64,000 nucleotides of DNA, from the NCBI GenBank assembly GCA_009694515.1, contig SHUV01000001.1, positions 62,001 to 126,000 of the forward strand, written 5' to 3'. Below, in pieces: positions 8,405-16,125 of this stretch (its first letter is position 1; every line of letters starts with the position of its first letter). Both the position numbers and the translations under genes were made by a program. Below the pieces are notes generated by a model. The model saw only the letters and a program-made list of their open reading frames with translations, did not search any database and had not been told where the DNA came from. The stretch comes from Candidatus Planktophila sp. (GTDB lineage: Bacteria > Actinomycetota > Actinomycetes > Nanopelagicales > Nanopelagicaceae).

Positions 8405-9099
8405 TCAATCTGTAACTCTGCACGTTTAAGCAGATAGTTACAAACTGTGCACTCAGCACCGGATGCTGGCATCCCACCTTCGATCGTTGAGATGAGCTCT
8501 TCCAAAAGTGCGGTAAATGTTGCCGTGTCACGTTCGACTGGCACATAGTGTTGGTTAACTCCGAAGCCATGTGAATTCGAGGCAAGCTCACTTGCAGATG
8601 TCTCTGTTACTCCGGCTAGCTTCCAAATCAGCAGCCCCATGGATGAGACAGGAAATGGCTTACCTTTATCTGGGTTCTCTAGCGCATGTGCATATGCCTC
8701 CAGTTGCGGGGCATAAAACGGCCCATTATCGCGATCGGAATCAGAGACTTTGCAATCAATAATTCCGACGGTGCCATCTTCGTAATGACCCAAGAGGTCG
8801 TAAATTCCTAATATTTTCCAACGAGTTTCAAAGCCATTGATTTTAATGGGAGAACTCTTTACCCATTGCCCCCATTGCTTGACTACGCCAGGCTTTAACG
8901 TGGGAGAAATATCTGGCATTGATGCCCGCCGGAAATGCTCTTCTTGCGAATCTGCCAGCGGTTTGACAAGTGGAAATTCTTTCTTCAGATCGAATTTAAA
9001 CCAGTACTTAAGCCAGAGGCATCGTTTGCACGTTGCTAATCCGAAGGTGAGATCAGATGGAGCAATCGTGTCGCGGGCCGGAACATCTGGTTTATTCAT
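8401..9099 (-). CDS. PD-(D/E)XK nuclease-like protein with paired CxxC motifs
   Basis: A 232-residue protein with a RecB/Cas4-type nuclease core: Asp101 in GIYDLL, Asp115-x-Lys117 in GIIDCK, then a Q132xxxY136 motif in QLEAYAHAL. It also has CKRC (Cys24, Cys27) at the N-terminus and CTVC (Cys217, Cys220) at the C-terminus, bracketing the nuclease in the way cysteines of Cas4 and AddB clasp a 4Fe-4S cluster. A DNA-end nuclease with an Fe-S or zinc clamp is the likely role. There is no cas gene or helicase in the window, so it is not part of a visible CRISPR or AddAB locus. GAGAAT ends 6 nt before its ATG. Confidence 0.7.
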   Translation of the reverse strand: MNKPDVPARDTIAPSDLTFGLATCKRCLWLKYWFKFDLKKEFPLVKPLADSQEEHFRRASMPDISPTLKPGVVKQWGQWVKSSPIKINGFETRWKILGIYDLLGHYEDGTVGIIDCKVSDSDRDNGPFYAPQLEAYAHALENPDKGKPFPVSSMGLLIWKLAGVTETSASELASNSHGFGVNQHYVPVERDTATFTALLEELISTIEGGMPASGAECTVCNYLLKRAELQID

Positions 9100-9114
9100 A
9101 GCGGCATTCTCTCG

Positions 9115-9807
9115 CTATGAACTGACAACGGCGCTGATGAGCACGAGTATTCCAAGCACAATCATGACGAGCCCACCGGTTGCACGTAAGCCCTCAAGGC
9201 GCCGGGCATCAGTTGCCAGCCACTGCCTGGCAGTTCCGGCAAGTAATCCCCAAGTGCCATCAGAGATAAATGCCAGAACGCAGAAGACCAAGCCCATGAA
9301 GAGAAGTTGCGCGGTGACATTGCCACCATCGATATCAACAAATTGGGGTAGTACGGCTGCAAAGAAGACGATTGCCTTTGGATTAAGAACACCGACCCAG
9401 AATCCGTCACGAATCGATTGCCCAACACTTGGCACACGTGTTCCCTGGTTGGTCATATCAGCTGCATGCTCAGAACGTTTCCTAATGGCATCGATGCCTA
9501 GGTAGATCAGATAGAGCCCGCCACCCCATTGCACCGCCAGATAGGCAAGATCGGAGCGGGCAAGGATGGGACCGAGTCCCAAGGCAACCAGAGTCGATAA
9601 GACGAATGAGCCCGAGACATTTCCGGCCACAGTTAAGACGGCTACCTTGCGCCCCCAGGAGATGGCGCGGGCTATGACAAATAGGACGCTGGGCCCTGGA
9701 GCCAGGATGATGATGATGGCGGCCACGATGTATTCAGGCAGGCGCGATGGAATCACCGGCCCAGGGTAGCGCCAGGGGCGGTGTGTCGATTTGCGATTGG
9801 CATCCAT
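9115..9807 (-). CDS. LysE/RhtB-family amino-acid exporter
   Basis: A membrane protein of up to 230 residues with about six hydrophobic segments. The opening LAPGPSVLFVIARAISWGRKVAV is the LysE/RhtB signature, and GVLNPKAIVFFAAVLPQF is the second conserved motif. These transporters export amino acids or related metabolites by proton exchange. The family is usually about 205 residues, so the first 17 residues (before VIPSRLPEY) may not be translated; GTG at 9756 is an alternative start. It is divergent from padR, and the palindrome at 9829-9847 lies between the two genes, so PadR may control it. Confidence 0.8.
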   Translation of the reverse strand: MDANRKSTHRPWRYPGPVIPSRLPEYIVAAIIIILAPGPSVLFVIARAISWGRKVAVLTVAGNVSGSFVLSTLVALGLGPILARSDLAYLAVQWGGGLYLIYLGIDAIRKRSEHAADMTNQGTRVPSVGQSIRDGFWVGVLNPKAIVFFAAVLPQFVDIDGGNVTAQLLFMGLVFCVLAFISDGTWGLLAGTARQWLATDARRLEGLRATGGLVMIVLGILVLISAVVSS

Positions 9808-9828
9808 CTCCAGTTAAATACCGTCTAG

Positions 9829-9847
9829 ATATATCGTTACGATATAT
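9829..9847. promoter_or_regulatory. Palindromic operator candidate for the PadR regulator
   Basis: ATATATCGT-T-ACGATATAT is a perfect 9-bp inverted repeat around one central base. It sits in the 70-bp space between divergent lysE and padR, about 31 bp upstream of the padR ATG. Autoregulation through an AT-rich palindrome is usual for PadR proteins; the assignment to this regulator is inferred from position. Confidence 0.6.
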
Positions 9848-9877
9848 ACATCGGTTATAACCATTCGGAGGCAGGAA

Positions 9878-10414
9878 ATGCGATCACGCGCAGATTCACT
9901 GGAGTTCGCCCTGCTTGGGCTGCTCTCAGATTCTGCGCTACATGGCTATGAGCTGCGCAAGCGTCTGATGACGATCTTTGGCCCCTTCCGGGCGCTCTCG
10001 TTTTCAGTTCTCTACCCGCAGCTCAAGCGGATGGTGATTGCCCAAAGTATTGAGGCGAAAGAGGTAGGTGTGACTTCACGTCGCACCCGCATCGTCTACA
10101 CAATTACCGAAAAAGGACGCAAGCGATTTGCTGAACTCAATGGTGCTGTGACTGCAGATGCTTGGGAAGATGAAGGCTTTGGAGTGCGCTTTGCATTCTT
10201 TAGCCCGACCACAATGAATAACCGGGTAAGAATTTTGGAGGGGCGCTTGCGTCGCCTTCAAGATAAGGCAGAGGCGCTGCGTACTGATCTTCAGGCGCAA
10301 CCTCTGGGGATAGATAAGTATCTCGAAGAGTGGCGACGCTTTTCACTCGAGTCACTCGAGCGCGAGATTTCATGGTTAGAGACAATGATTAAGAGTGAAG
10401 GGAAAGTAAAGTGA
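9878..10414 (+). CDS. PadR-family transcriptional regulator
   Basis: A 178-residue regulator with an N-terminal winged helix ([26 protein letters not shown], then VLYPQLKRM, and [13 protein letters not shown] as the wing) and a C-terminal coiled dimerisation region ([15 protein letters not shown]...). PadR proteins repress neighbouring genes and release DNA on ligand binding. The ATG has a GGAGG sequence 7 nt upstream, so this transcript has a leader, in contrast to most first genes here. Its stop overlaps the ino1 GTG (GTGA, 10411-10414). The padR-ino1 pairing is conserved in mycobacteria (Rv0047c-Rv0046c), which supports control of inositol synthesis. Confidence 0.85.
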   Translation: MRSRADSLEFALLGLLSDSALHGYELRKRLMTIFGPFRALSFSVLYPQLKRMVIAQSIEAKEVGVTSRRTRIVYTITEKGRKRFAELNGAVTADAWEDEGFGVRFAFFSPTTMNNRVRILEGRLRRLQDKAEALRTDLQAQPLGIDKYLEEWRRFSLESLEREISWLETMIKSEGKVK

Positions 10415-11508
10415 ATATAAAGACTGGAACTGGAGACATTCGCGTAGCGATTGTGGGAGTTGGAAACTGTGCTAACTCGCTTGTGCAAGGTGTTACCTAT
10501 TACAAGGACGCCGCGATAGATCAGGAGATTCCTGGCCTGATGCATGCCGTAATCGGCAGCTACCACATCAACAATGTTAAATTTGTCGCAGCCTTCGACG
10601 TCGATGCCAAAAAGGTAGGTCTTGATCTCGCTGACGCTATCTGGGCCAGTGAAAACAACACTATTAAATTCTCTGAGGTCGCCAAGACTGGCGTCACGGT
10701 ACAACGTGGAGTCACCCTCGATGGACTTGGAAAGTATTACAAAGAGACTATTGCCGAATCCACTTCAGCTCCAGTTGATGTCGTAGCAACACTGAAAGAG
10801 GAAGCTGTCGATGTTCTAATTTGTTACCTTCCTGTCGGCTCGGAAGAAGCAGCAAAGTTCTATGCCCAATGTGCCATTGATGCTGGCTGTGCATTTGTCA
10901 ATGCACTACCGGTCTTTATCGCTTCCGATCCGGTATGGGCGAAGAAGTTTGAAGATGCTGGCATTCCTATCGTGGGCGATGACATCAAGAGCCAGGTCGG
11001 TGCCACAATTACTCACCGAATTATGGCCAAGCTATTTCAAGATCGTGGAGTTCACCTTGATCGCACCTACCAGCTTAATGTGGGTGGAAATATGGACTTT
11101 AAGAATATGCTGGAACGTGATCGACTTGAATCCAAGAAGATTTCAAAGACCAACTCAGTTACATCTCAGCTAGATCACGATATGGGTGCAAAGAATGTTC
11201 ATATCGGACCTTCTGATTACATTCCATGGCTTGATGACCGCAAGTGGGCCTATGTCCGTCTTGAAGGCCGTGCCTTCGGTGATGTTCCTTTGAACTTGGA
11301 ATACAAGCTAGAGGTATGGGATTCACCAAACTCAGCTGGAGTCATCATCGATGCGCTGCGCTGTGCCAAGCTTGGTCTTGATCGCAAGATTGGGGGAGCA
11401 CTCCTTGCTCCATCTTCATATTTCATGAAGACTCCACCGATTCAATACACAGATGAACAAGCTCACACAGCGGTCGAAGAATTCATTTCGGCGGTACTTG
11501 TTCGATAG
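10411..11508 (+). CDS. ino1: Inositol-3-phosphate synthase
   Basis: A 365-residue enzyme converting glucose-6-phosphate to 1D-myo-inositol-3-phosphate with NAD. The Rossmann motif is [17 protein letters not shown], followed by [15 protein letters not shown], and later by [15 protein letters not shown] and the conserved [12 protein letters not shown] and [14 protein letters not shown] stretches that form the active site in actinobacterial and archaeal Ino1. Length matches that class rather than the longer eukaryotic type. The product feeds phosphatidylinositol, and hence the substrate of PimB, as well as mycothiol-type thiols. It is co-transcribed with padR and followed by a strong terminator. 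Confidence 0.95.
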   Translation: MNIKTGTGDIRVAIVGVGNCANSLVQGVTYYKDAAIDQEIPGLMHAVIGSYHINNVKFVAAFDVDAKKVGLDLADAIWASENNTIKFSEVAKTGVTVQRGVTLDGLGKYYKETIAESTSAPVDVVATLKEEAVDVLICYLPVGSEEAAKFYAQCAIDAGCAFVNALPVFIASDPVWAKKFEDAGIPIVGDDIKSQVGATITHRIMAKLFQDRGVHLDRTYQLNVGGNMDFKNMLERDRLESKKISKTNSVTSQLDHDMGAKNVHIGPSDYIPWLDDRKWAYVRLEGRAFGDVPLNLEYKLEVWDSPNSAGVIIDALRCAKLGLDRKIGGALLAPSSYFMKTPPIQYTDEQAHTAVEEFISAVLVR

Positions 11509-11519
11509 AAGATTCACAC

Positions 11520-11559
11520 GAAAACCCCGGCCTCTGGATAACCAGACGTCGGGGTTTTC
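11520..11559 (+). terminator. Rho-independent terminator after ino1
   Basis: Outer stem GAAAACCCCG (11520-11529) pairs with CGGGGTTTTC (11550-11559), and an inner TCTGG-ATAA-CCAGA hairpin sits inside. A T-rich run follows. It lies 11 nt after the ino1 stop. Confidence 0.85.
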
Positions 11560-11578
11560 TTTATTCCTCATCTCGCTT

Positions 11579-11584
11579 TAAGAT
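11579..11584 (+). promoter_or_regulatory. -10 element, crotonase-SDR operon
   Basis: TAAGAT, 6 nt before the ATG at 11591 and directly after the ino1 terminator. Confidence 0.6.
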
Positions 11585-11590
11585 GCCTCA

Positions 11591-12334
11591 ATGAGTGAGA
11601 TCACCAGCACCCGCATAGGCCAAACACAGGTAATTCGCTTCAATCGCCCCGAGAAAATGAATGCGATTACTCGCGAAATGTATGCCGGGTTAACATCTAC
11701 GCTCAATGAGGCTGCGGGAGATTTTGGTGTGCGCACAGTAGTTATTACTAGCGAAGGCGATCATTTCACTGCCGGAAATGACATCAAAGACTTCATGGCC
11801 AATCCTCCAACTGAGGAATCATCTGATGTTGCTCGATTCCTAGCTTCACTCCTTGAATTTCCAAAACCGCTGATAGCGGCTGTAAAAGGAAATGCGATTG
11901 GCGTAGGAACCACAATGCTCTTGCACTGTGACATCGTCATAGCTGCCCCTAATACCAATTTTTCCATGCCATTTACCTCGCTAGGTTTAGTCCCGGAAGC
12001 AGGCTCTTCAAAGTTATTTCCCGAACTCGTGGGTTATCAGCGAGCTGCTCGGATCTTCATGACAGGTGATGCATTTTCTGCCGATGAAGCTAAAGAGATG
12101 GGGCTAGTCGAGAGTATTGCTACGGATCCAGAGAAAGTGGCGATGGGGATTGCCGAGCGTATAGGGCACCAACCACCGCAAGCGGTCATCAATACAAAGG
12201 CGCTCATGAAGGCCGGCAAACATGACGCTGTTGCCGCGGTAATGAAAGCAGAGTTCCAAATCTTTGCACTTGCCTTGCAATCTGAAGAAGCTGCAGAAGC
12301 ATTTATGAAATTCATGTCTAAGAAGAGTAAATAG
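11591..12334 (+). CDS. Enoyl-CoA hydratase/isomerase family protein
   Basis: A 247-residue crotonase-fold protein. The oxyanion-hole segments are visible: EGDHFTAGNDIKDFM and KGNAIGVGTTMLLHCDIVIA, followed by FTSLGLVPEAGSSKLFPELVG, where the glutamate corresponds to one of the catalytic acids in hydratases. Members hydrate or isomerise 2-enoyl-CoA esters in fatty-acid or amino-acid breakdown. The next gene, an SDR, starts 11 nt later on the same strand, so they are probably co-transcribed. The exact acyl-CoA substrate is not evident, and it could be an isomerase rather than a hydratase. Confidence 0.8.
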   Translation: MSEITSTRIGQTQVIRFNRPEKMNAITREMYAGLTSTLNEAAGDFGVRTVVITSEGDHFTAGNDIKDFMANPPTEESSDVARFLASLLEFPKPLIAAVKGNAIGVGTTMLLHCDIVIAAPNTNFSMPFTSLGLVPEAGSSKLFPELVGYQRAARIFMTGDAFSADEAKEMGLVESIATDPEKVAMGIAERIGHQPPQAVINTKALMKAGKHDAVAAVMKAEFQIFALALQSEEAAEAFMKFMSKKSK

Positions 12335-12345
12335 GGGAGTACGCG

Positions 12346-13176
12346 ATGTCACTACAAGGTAAGAGAATCTTCATCACTGGAGGCTCTCGCGGCATTGGTT
12401 TGGCCATCGCACTACGAGCTGCCGCAGATGGTGCTCATGTTGCTATTGCGGCTAAGACTTCTGAACCAAATCCAAAGCTGCCTGGAACGATTCATTCTGC
12501 TGCCGAGGAGATCCGAGCCGCTGGCGGAACAGCCCTACCTATTCAATGCGATTTGCGTGATGAGAATCAGATTGCGCAGGCAGTTGCCCATGCCGCTAAA
12601 GAATTTGGTGGCATAGATATTCTGATCAACAACGCCAGTGCTATTAATCTGACTCGCACCGAAGATACTCCGGCAAAGCGTTTTGACCTGATGTTTGACG
12701 TCAATGTGAGAGGCACCTTCCTTACATCCCAAGCCGCGTTACCTCATCTTCGCGAATCAGCCGAAGCTGGGCGTAATCCACACATTCTTACCTTATCGCC
12801 TCCACTTTCCATGAAAGCTAAGTGGTTTAAGAACCATGTTGCATACACCATGGCCAAATATGGAATGAGTATGTGCGTTCTTGGTATGTCAGAAGAATTT
12901 AGACGCGATGGCATTGCAGTCAATGCGCTCTGGCCTCGCACCGCAATTGATACTGCTGCGCTGCAAATGATTCCTGGAGTGGATACCGCTGCCTGCCGCA
13001 CACCCGAGATACTTTCAGATACCGCTTACATCATCCTGAATCGCAATTCAAAGGAATGCACTGGCAACTTCTTCGTCGATGATGAAGTTTTGGCATCTGA
13101 AGGAATCACAGATCTTGAGAAATATTCGGTAGTTCCCGGAACGAAAGATTTCTTGCTCGATTTCTTCTTAGACTGA
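12346..13176 (+). CDS. SDR-family oxidoreductase (HSDL2-like)
   Basis: A 276-residue short-chain dehydrogenase. The cofactor motif is FITGGSRGIGLAIALRAA; ILINNASAINL is the NAG-type motif and the catalytic YxxxK is in AYTMAKYGM. The insertion NPKLPGTIHSAAEEIRAAGG after the second strand is the pattern of the HSDL2 (hydroxysteroid dehydrogenase-like 2) subgroup. It would use NAD(P) on a hydroxy- or keto-acyl substrate. It has a GGGGAG sequence just upstream of its ATG and follows the crotonase gene. Substrate unknown; a shared acyl-CoA route with the crotonase is an inference from linkage. Confidence 0.8.
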   Translation: MSLQGKRIFITGGSRGIGLAIALRAAADGAHVAIAAKTSEPNPKLPGTIHSAAEEIRAAGGTALPIQCDLRDENQIAQAVAHAAKEFGGIDILINNASAINLTRTEDTPAKRFDLMFDVNVRGTFLTSQAALPHLRESAEAGRNPHILTLSPPLSMKAKWFKNHVAYTMAKYGMSMCVLGMSEEFRRDGIAVNALWPRTAIDTAALQMIPGVDTAACRTPEILSDTAYIILNRNSKECTGNFFVDDEVLASEGITDLEKYSVVPGTKDFLLDFFLD

Positions 13177-13197
13177 GCAAATTTTGGTGAGGTAATC

Positions 13198-13203
13198 TAA
13201 ACT
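13198..13203 (+). promoter_or_regulatory. -10 element, NCS1 permease
   Basis: TAAACT, 7 nt before the ATG at 13211. Confidence 0.55.
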
Positions 13204-13210
13204 CACGTAC

Positions 13211-14620
13211 ATGAACCTGGAACTCAACGGCACCAACGTTATCGATGAGAGTGAGCGTGGCGGTGAAGCGTCCTCACTCTTCTGGCCTTGGTGCGGGGCG
13301 AACGTTTCACTCCTTGCCCTTTCTTATGGTTCCTTCTTCCTAGGCTTTGGTATCTCTTTCTGGCAGGCAACAGTTGCAGCGATTCTAGGAACAGTTCTTT
13401 CATTCCTGCTTGTTGGCGTCAGTTCACTTGCTGGCAAGAAATCAAATGCGCCAACGATGGTGCTTTCTAGAGCTGCCTTTGGAGTGAAGGGCAACCTGCT
13501 ACCGGGCCTGCTCTCCTACTTAATCTTTGTTGGTTGGGAGACAGTTCTTGTCTCTCTTGCAACGTTAGCTACCGGCACAGTGTTCGTGCGAGTTGGTCAT
13601 CTTGATCGCGATACTGCGATGATTCTTGGTTTTGTAATCGCTGTTGCACTGACAGTCTCAGCTGGCGTGCTGGGCTTTGGCGTCATCATGAAACTTCAGC
13701 GCTATCTAACAATTATTACCATCGCCATGACCTGCGTATATATCGCGCTGACAATCAATAAAGTTGATTGGGAGTTGGTGACATCAATGAAGCCAGGTAG
13801 CGCGCAAGGCTTTATCGGCGCTTTGATATTCGGTGCAACCGGAATTGGTTTGGGTTGGGTGAACTCTGCCGCTGATTACTCACGCTACCTGCCCAGGACC
13901 GTCTCCGGCAGAAGTGTTATCGGCTGGACCGTCTTTGGAGCATCAGTGGTTCCAATTATCTTGGTTATTTTTGGCGCTGCCCTCTCTGCTAGTAGCGAAG
14001 ATTTGGCGGGTGCGATTGCAAGTGATCCCATCGGCGCACTGACAACAATTTTGCCAACCTGGTATTTGATTATCTTTGCCCTCGTCGCAATCCTTGGTTT
14101 AGTCGGCGGAGCAATTCTTAATCTCTACTCATCTGGACTCACGCTGATTTCACTTGGTCTACCTGTGAAACGCCATGTTGCGGCTTCACTTGATGCCATC
14201 ATCATGCTTGCAGGGGCTATCTATTTTGTCTGGGTTGCAGATGACTTCTTCTATCCGTTCCAGGGATTTCTCATCACGCTCGGCGTTCCTGTCGCTGCCT
14301 GGTCTGCGATATTTGTGACCGATGTTTTGATGCGAAAGCGTTATGATCAGAATGATCTCTATCGCATAGAAGGTCGATATGGTGCCTGGAATTTCACATC
14401 AATTGGCATATTACTTATTGCGACCATAGTTGGCTGGGGATTTGTGACTAATGGTTTTGCTAGTTGGCTGACCTGGCAAGGATATTTCCTAGGAATTCTT
14501 GGAGGTAAAGAGGGACAGTGGGCATATGCAAATCTGGGAGTCTTCTTTGCCCTCGTTATTGGTTGTTTTGGATATGCATTAATCGCGCGAAAAACTATCG
14601 TGCGACAGGAGAGCGTTTAA
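13211..14620 (+). CDS. NCS1-family nucleobase:cation symporter (purine-cytosine permease type)
   Basis: A 469-residue integral membrane protein with about twelve hydrophobic segments. The N-terminal FWPWCGANVSLLALSYGSFFLGFGISFWQA is the NCS1 signature around helix 1, and PTMVLSRAAFGVKGNLLPGLLSYLIFVGWE is the second conserved block; NSAADYSRYLPR follows helix 5. Members import cytosine, purines, allantoin, hydantoins or thiamine-like compounds with Na+ or H+. It stands alone with its own promoter. Its 3' end overlaps the convergent antiporter gene by 26 bp. The substrate cannot be told from sequence; cytosine/purine is the usual default. Confidence 0.85.
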   Translation: MNLELNGTNVIDESERGGEASSLFWPWCGANVSLLALSYGSFFLGFGISFWQATVAAILGTVLSFLLVGVSSLAGKKSNAPTMVLSRAAFGVKGNLLPGLLSYLIFVGWETVLVSLATLATGTVFVRVGHLDRDTAMILGFVIAVALTVSAGVLGFGVIMKLQRYLTIITIAMTCVYIALTINKVDWELVTSMKPGSAQGFIGALIFGATGIGLGWVNSAADYSRYLPRTVSGRSVIGWTVFGASVVPIILVIFGAALSASSEDLAGAIASDPIGALTTILPTWYLIIFALVAILGLVGGAILNLYSSGLTLISLGLPVKRHVAASLDAIIMLAGAIYFVWVADDFFYPFQGFLITLGVPVAAWSAIFVTDVLMRKRYDQNDLYRIEGRYGAWNFTSIGILLIATIVGWGFVTNGFASWLTWQGYFLGILGGKEGQWAYANLGVFFALVIGCFGYALIARKTIVRQESV

Positions 14621-15389
14621 GCCAGAGGATGCCGAGTAGGCCAGAGATCACTGCTGCGATAAAGAGCCCAGCTCGAACTTGATTTAGCTCAACATCAGAT
14701 TTCACTGTAATTTCGGCGATCACCATAGACACTGTTAGACCCATGCCAGATAGGAAGCCGATTCCAACTATGTCGGTAAGAAGGACATTTCTCGGATACT
14801 GAAGAGAGGTGATTTTAACAAGTAACCAGGCGGTGAGAGTTATGCCGAGAACTTTTCCAAGGACTCTAGCGGCAATAATTGAAAGTGAGATGGCAGATGT
14901 TGCCTGCGAGAAATCCAACTGAGCCAGCAGATTAATGGCAATGTAAAGCGGAATAATCAAGAAACTTGCGACGGGGGAGAGAACTCTGATGAGTTGGGCG
15001 CGAAAGGGGAGCAGGCTTCCAATGGCTGCGGCTCCTAGGGTGTAGATAAAACTTTCCAAGCGTAGTTCGGATCTAAAGAATATGCCGATTACTACTAGCG
15101 AGAAGAAATCATCAGCGATGGCAAGAGTGAGAAGAAAAAATCTCACTTCAGGTTTAACCCGTTTTCCAAGGAGTGAAAGTGCACCCACGGCGAGTGCCAC
15201 GTCGGTGGGCATGGAAACTGCCCAAGCGGGTGAGTCTGGATTCAGGGCGATAAAGATAATTGCTGGTAGAAGCATCCCACCCAGTGCGCAAATTCCCGGA
15301 AGTATCGCATCCTTAGGTTTTTCCAGTCCATGTCGGATTTCAAGTCCGATTAATAGAAAGAAGATAAAAGTCAGGATGTGCGAGAGCAT
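14595..15389 (-). CDS. Shortened NhaA-like Na+/H+ antiporter
   Basis: A 264-residue NhaA homologue. The motifs for ion binding are retained: MPTDVALAVGAL (the Thr-Asp unwound helix), LAIADDFFSLVVIG (the Asp-Asp pair) and GKVLGITLTAWLL (the lysine of helix X). Classical NhaA has about 390 residues. This protein begins at what is helix II (FIFFLLIGLEIRHG) and has no counterpart of helix I or of the helix VI segment ending HATLAGVIVGF. The truncation is real at the DNA level: an in-frame stop lies just upstream and a -10 element (TAGAGT) ends 6 nt before the ATG at 15389. Whether it still exchanges ions is uncertain. Confidence 0.7.
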   Translation of the reverse strand: MLSHILTFIFFLLIGLEIRHGLEKPKDAILPGICALGGMLLPAIIFIALNPDSPAWAVSMPTDVALAVGALSLLGKRVKPEVRFFLLTLAIADDFFSLVVIGIFFRSELRLESFIYTLGAAAIGSLLPFRAQLIRVLSPVASFLIIPLYIAINLLAQLDFSQATSAISLSIIAARVLGKVLGITLTAWLLVKITSLQYPRNVLLTDIVGIGFLSGMGLTVSMVIAEITVKSDVELNQVRAGLFIAAVISGLLGILWLKRSPVAR

Positions 15390-15395
15390 GAGCAA

Positions 15396-15401
15396 ACTCT
15401 A
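15396..15401 (-). promoter_or_regulatory. -10 element, short nhaA
   Basis: TAGAGT on the minus strand, 6 nt before the ATG at 15389. It supports that start over the TTG at 15395. Confidence 0.5.
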
Positions 15402-15418
15402 ATGGTTAAGCAAGGTGG

Positions 15419-16021
15419 TTAGAGAGTTAGGCCCGCCCCGGAAAGGGCTCGAAGTCCCGCTATTGCATAAATCTGTGCGCTTCGAATCTCCAACTCCGCA
15501 TCGTTACCAGATTCAATTCTGACGGAGGCTGCTTCGATAGTGTTTTGGAGATAACTCATGGCACCGCGGATATCGGTAAGGCCAATTTCTTGTAGTGGAG
15601 CAGAAATTGTCGTCATCAGATTCCTATGGCCTTGAGAAATTTCATCTCTGCGAAACTCAGGAATCGTTGCTGCGTTAAGGCTTTTAATCAGCATGTGACG
15701 ACCATCGACTACATACTGCAGAGCCTCTGCTATCCAAAGCTCTATATGTTGGTAAGGATCTTGCGTTCCAATCACAGCATGGGATAGACGCTTTTGATAG
15801 AGGGCAAGTTCCTCAATAACTAAATCGGCGATGAGATCTGCAGAGGAGGAGAAGTATTCATAGATTGAAGAACGAGCAAGTCCCGCTCGCTGCGCAACTG
15901 CTGCAACCGTGATACTTGCGGCCCCAGATTCCAGTGCGATAGCAAGTGCGGCATCAATGAGTTGTCGTTGGCGCATGGCGCGCTGCTCGACAATTGTTGC
16001 TGCCTGAATCTTGGGGCACAT
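15419..16021 (-). CDS. TetR-family transcriptional regulator
   Basis: A 200-residue regulator. The N-terminal helix-turn-helix is AVAQRAGLARSSIYEYFSSSADLIADLV preceded by RQRQLIDAALAIALESGAASITV, a standard TetR DNA-binding domain; the rest is a helical ligand-binding and dimer domain with no recognisable ligand signature. It is upstream of, and in the same direction as, the short nhaA gene (29 bp apart), so it may regulate or be co-transcribed with it. AATAAT ends 6 nt before the ATG at 16021. Ligand and targets unknown. Confidence 0.85.
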   Translation of the reverse strand: MCPKIQAATIVEQRAMRQRQLIDAALAIALESGAASITVAAVAQRAGLARSSIYEYFSSSADLIADLVIEELALYQKRLSHAVIGTQDPYQHIELWIAEALQYVVDGRHMLIKSLNAATIPEFRRDEISQGHRNLMTTISAPLQEIGLTDIRGAMSYLQNTIEAASVRIESGNDAELEIRSAQIYAIAGLRALSGAGLTL

Positions 16022-16027
16022 ACCGCA

Positions 16028-16033
16028 ATTATT
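16028..16033 (-). promoter_or_regulatory. -10 element, tetR
   Basis: AATAAT on the minus strand, 6 nt before the ATG at 16021. Confidence 0.45.
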
Positions 16034-16082
16034 CTATGCATTGCCCAGAGCTGCCACCGGAGATGATGTGATGTTGGAAATA

Positions 16083-16112
16083 GAAAACCCCGCCATCGCT
16101 GACGGGGTTTTC
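16083..16112 (-). terminator. Rho-independent terminator after glnA
   Basis: GAAAACCCCG (16083-16092) pairs with CGGGGTTTTC (16103-16112) around a 10-base loop, starting 13 nt after the glnA stop. The stem sequence is identical to that of the ino1 terminator. Confidence 0.85.
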
Positions 16113-16125
16113 CTAACGCTATCTC

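Noticed and set aside
8401-9099. Cas4 protein and therefore a CRISPR system
   Set aside because: Cysteine arrangement is 2+2 rather than 1+3, and no cas gene or repeat array was found anywhere in the window.
16025-16044. GCAAT...ATTGC inverted repeat at the tetR promoter as TetR operator
   Set aside because: Only five base pairs per arm with a 10-bp spacer; too weak to call, although the position is suggestive.
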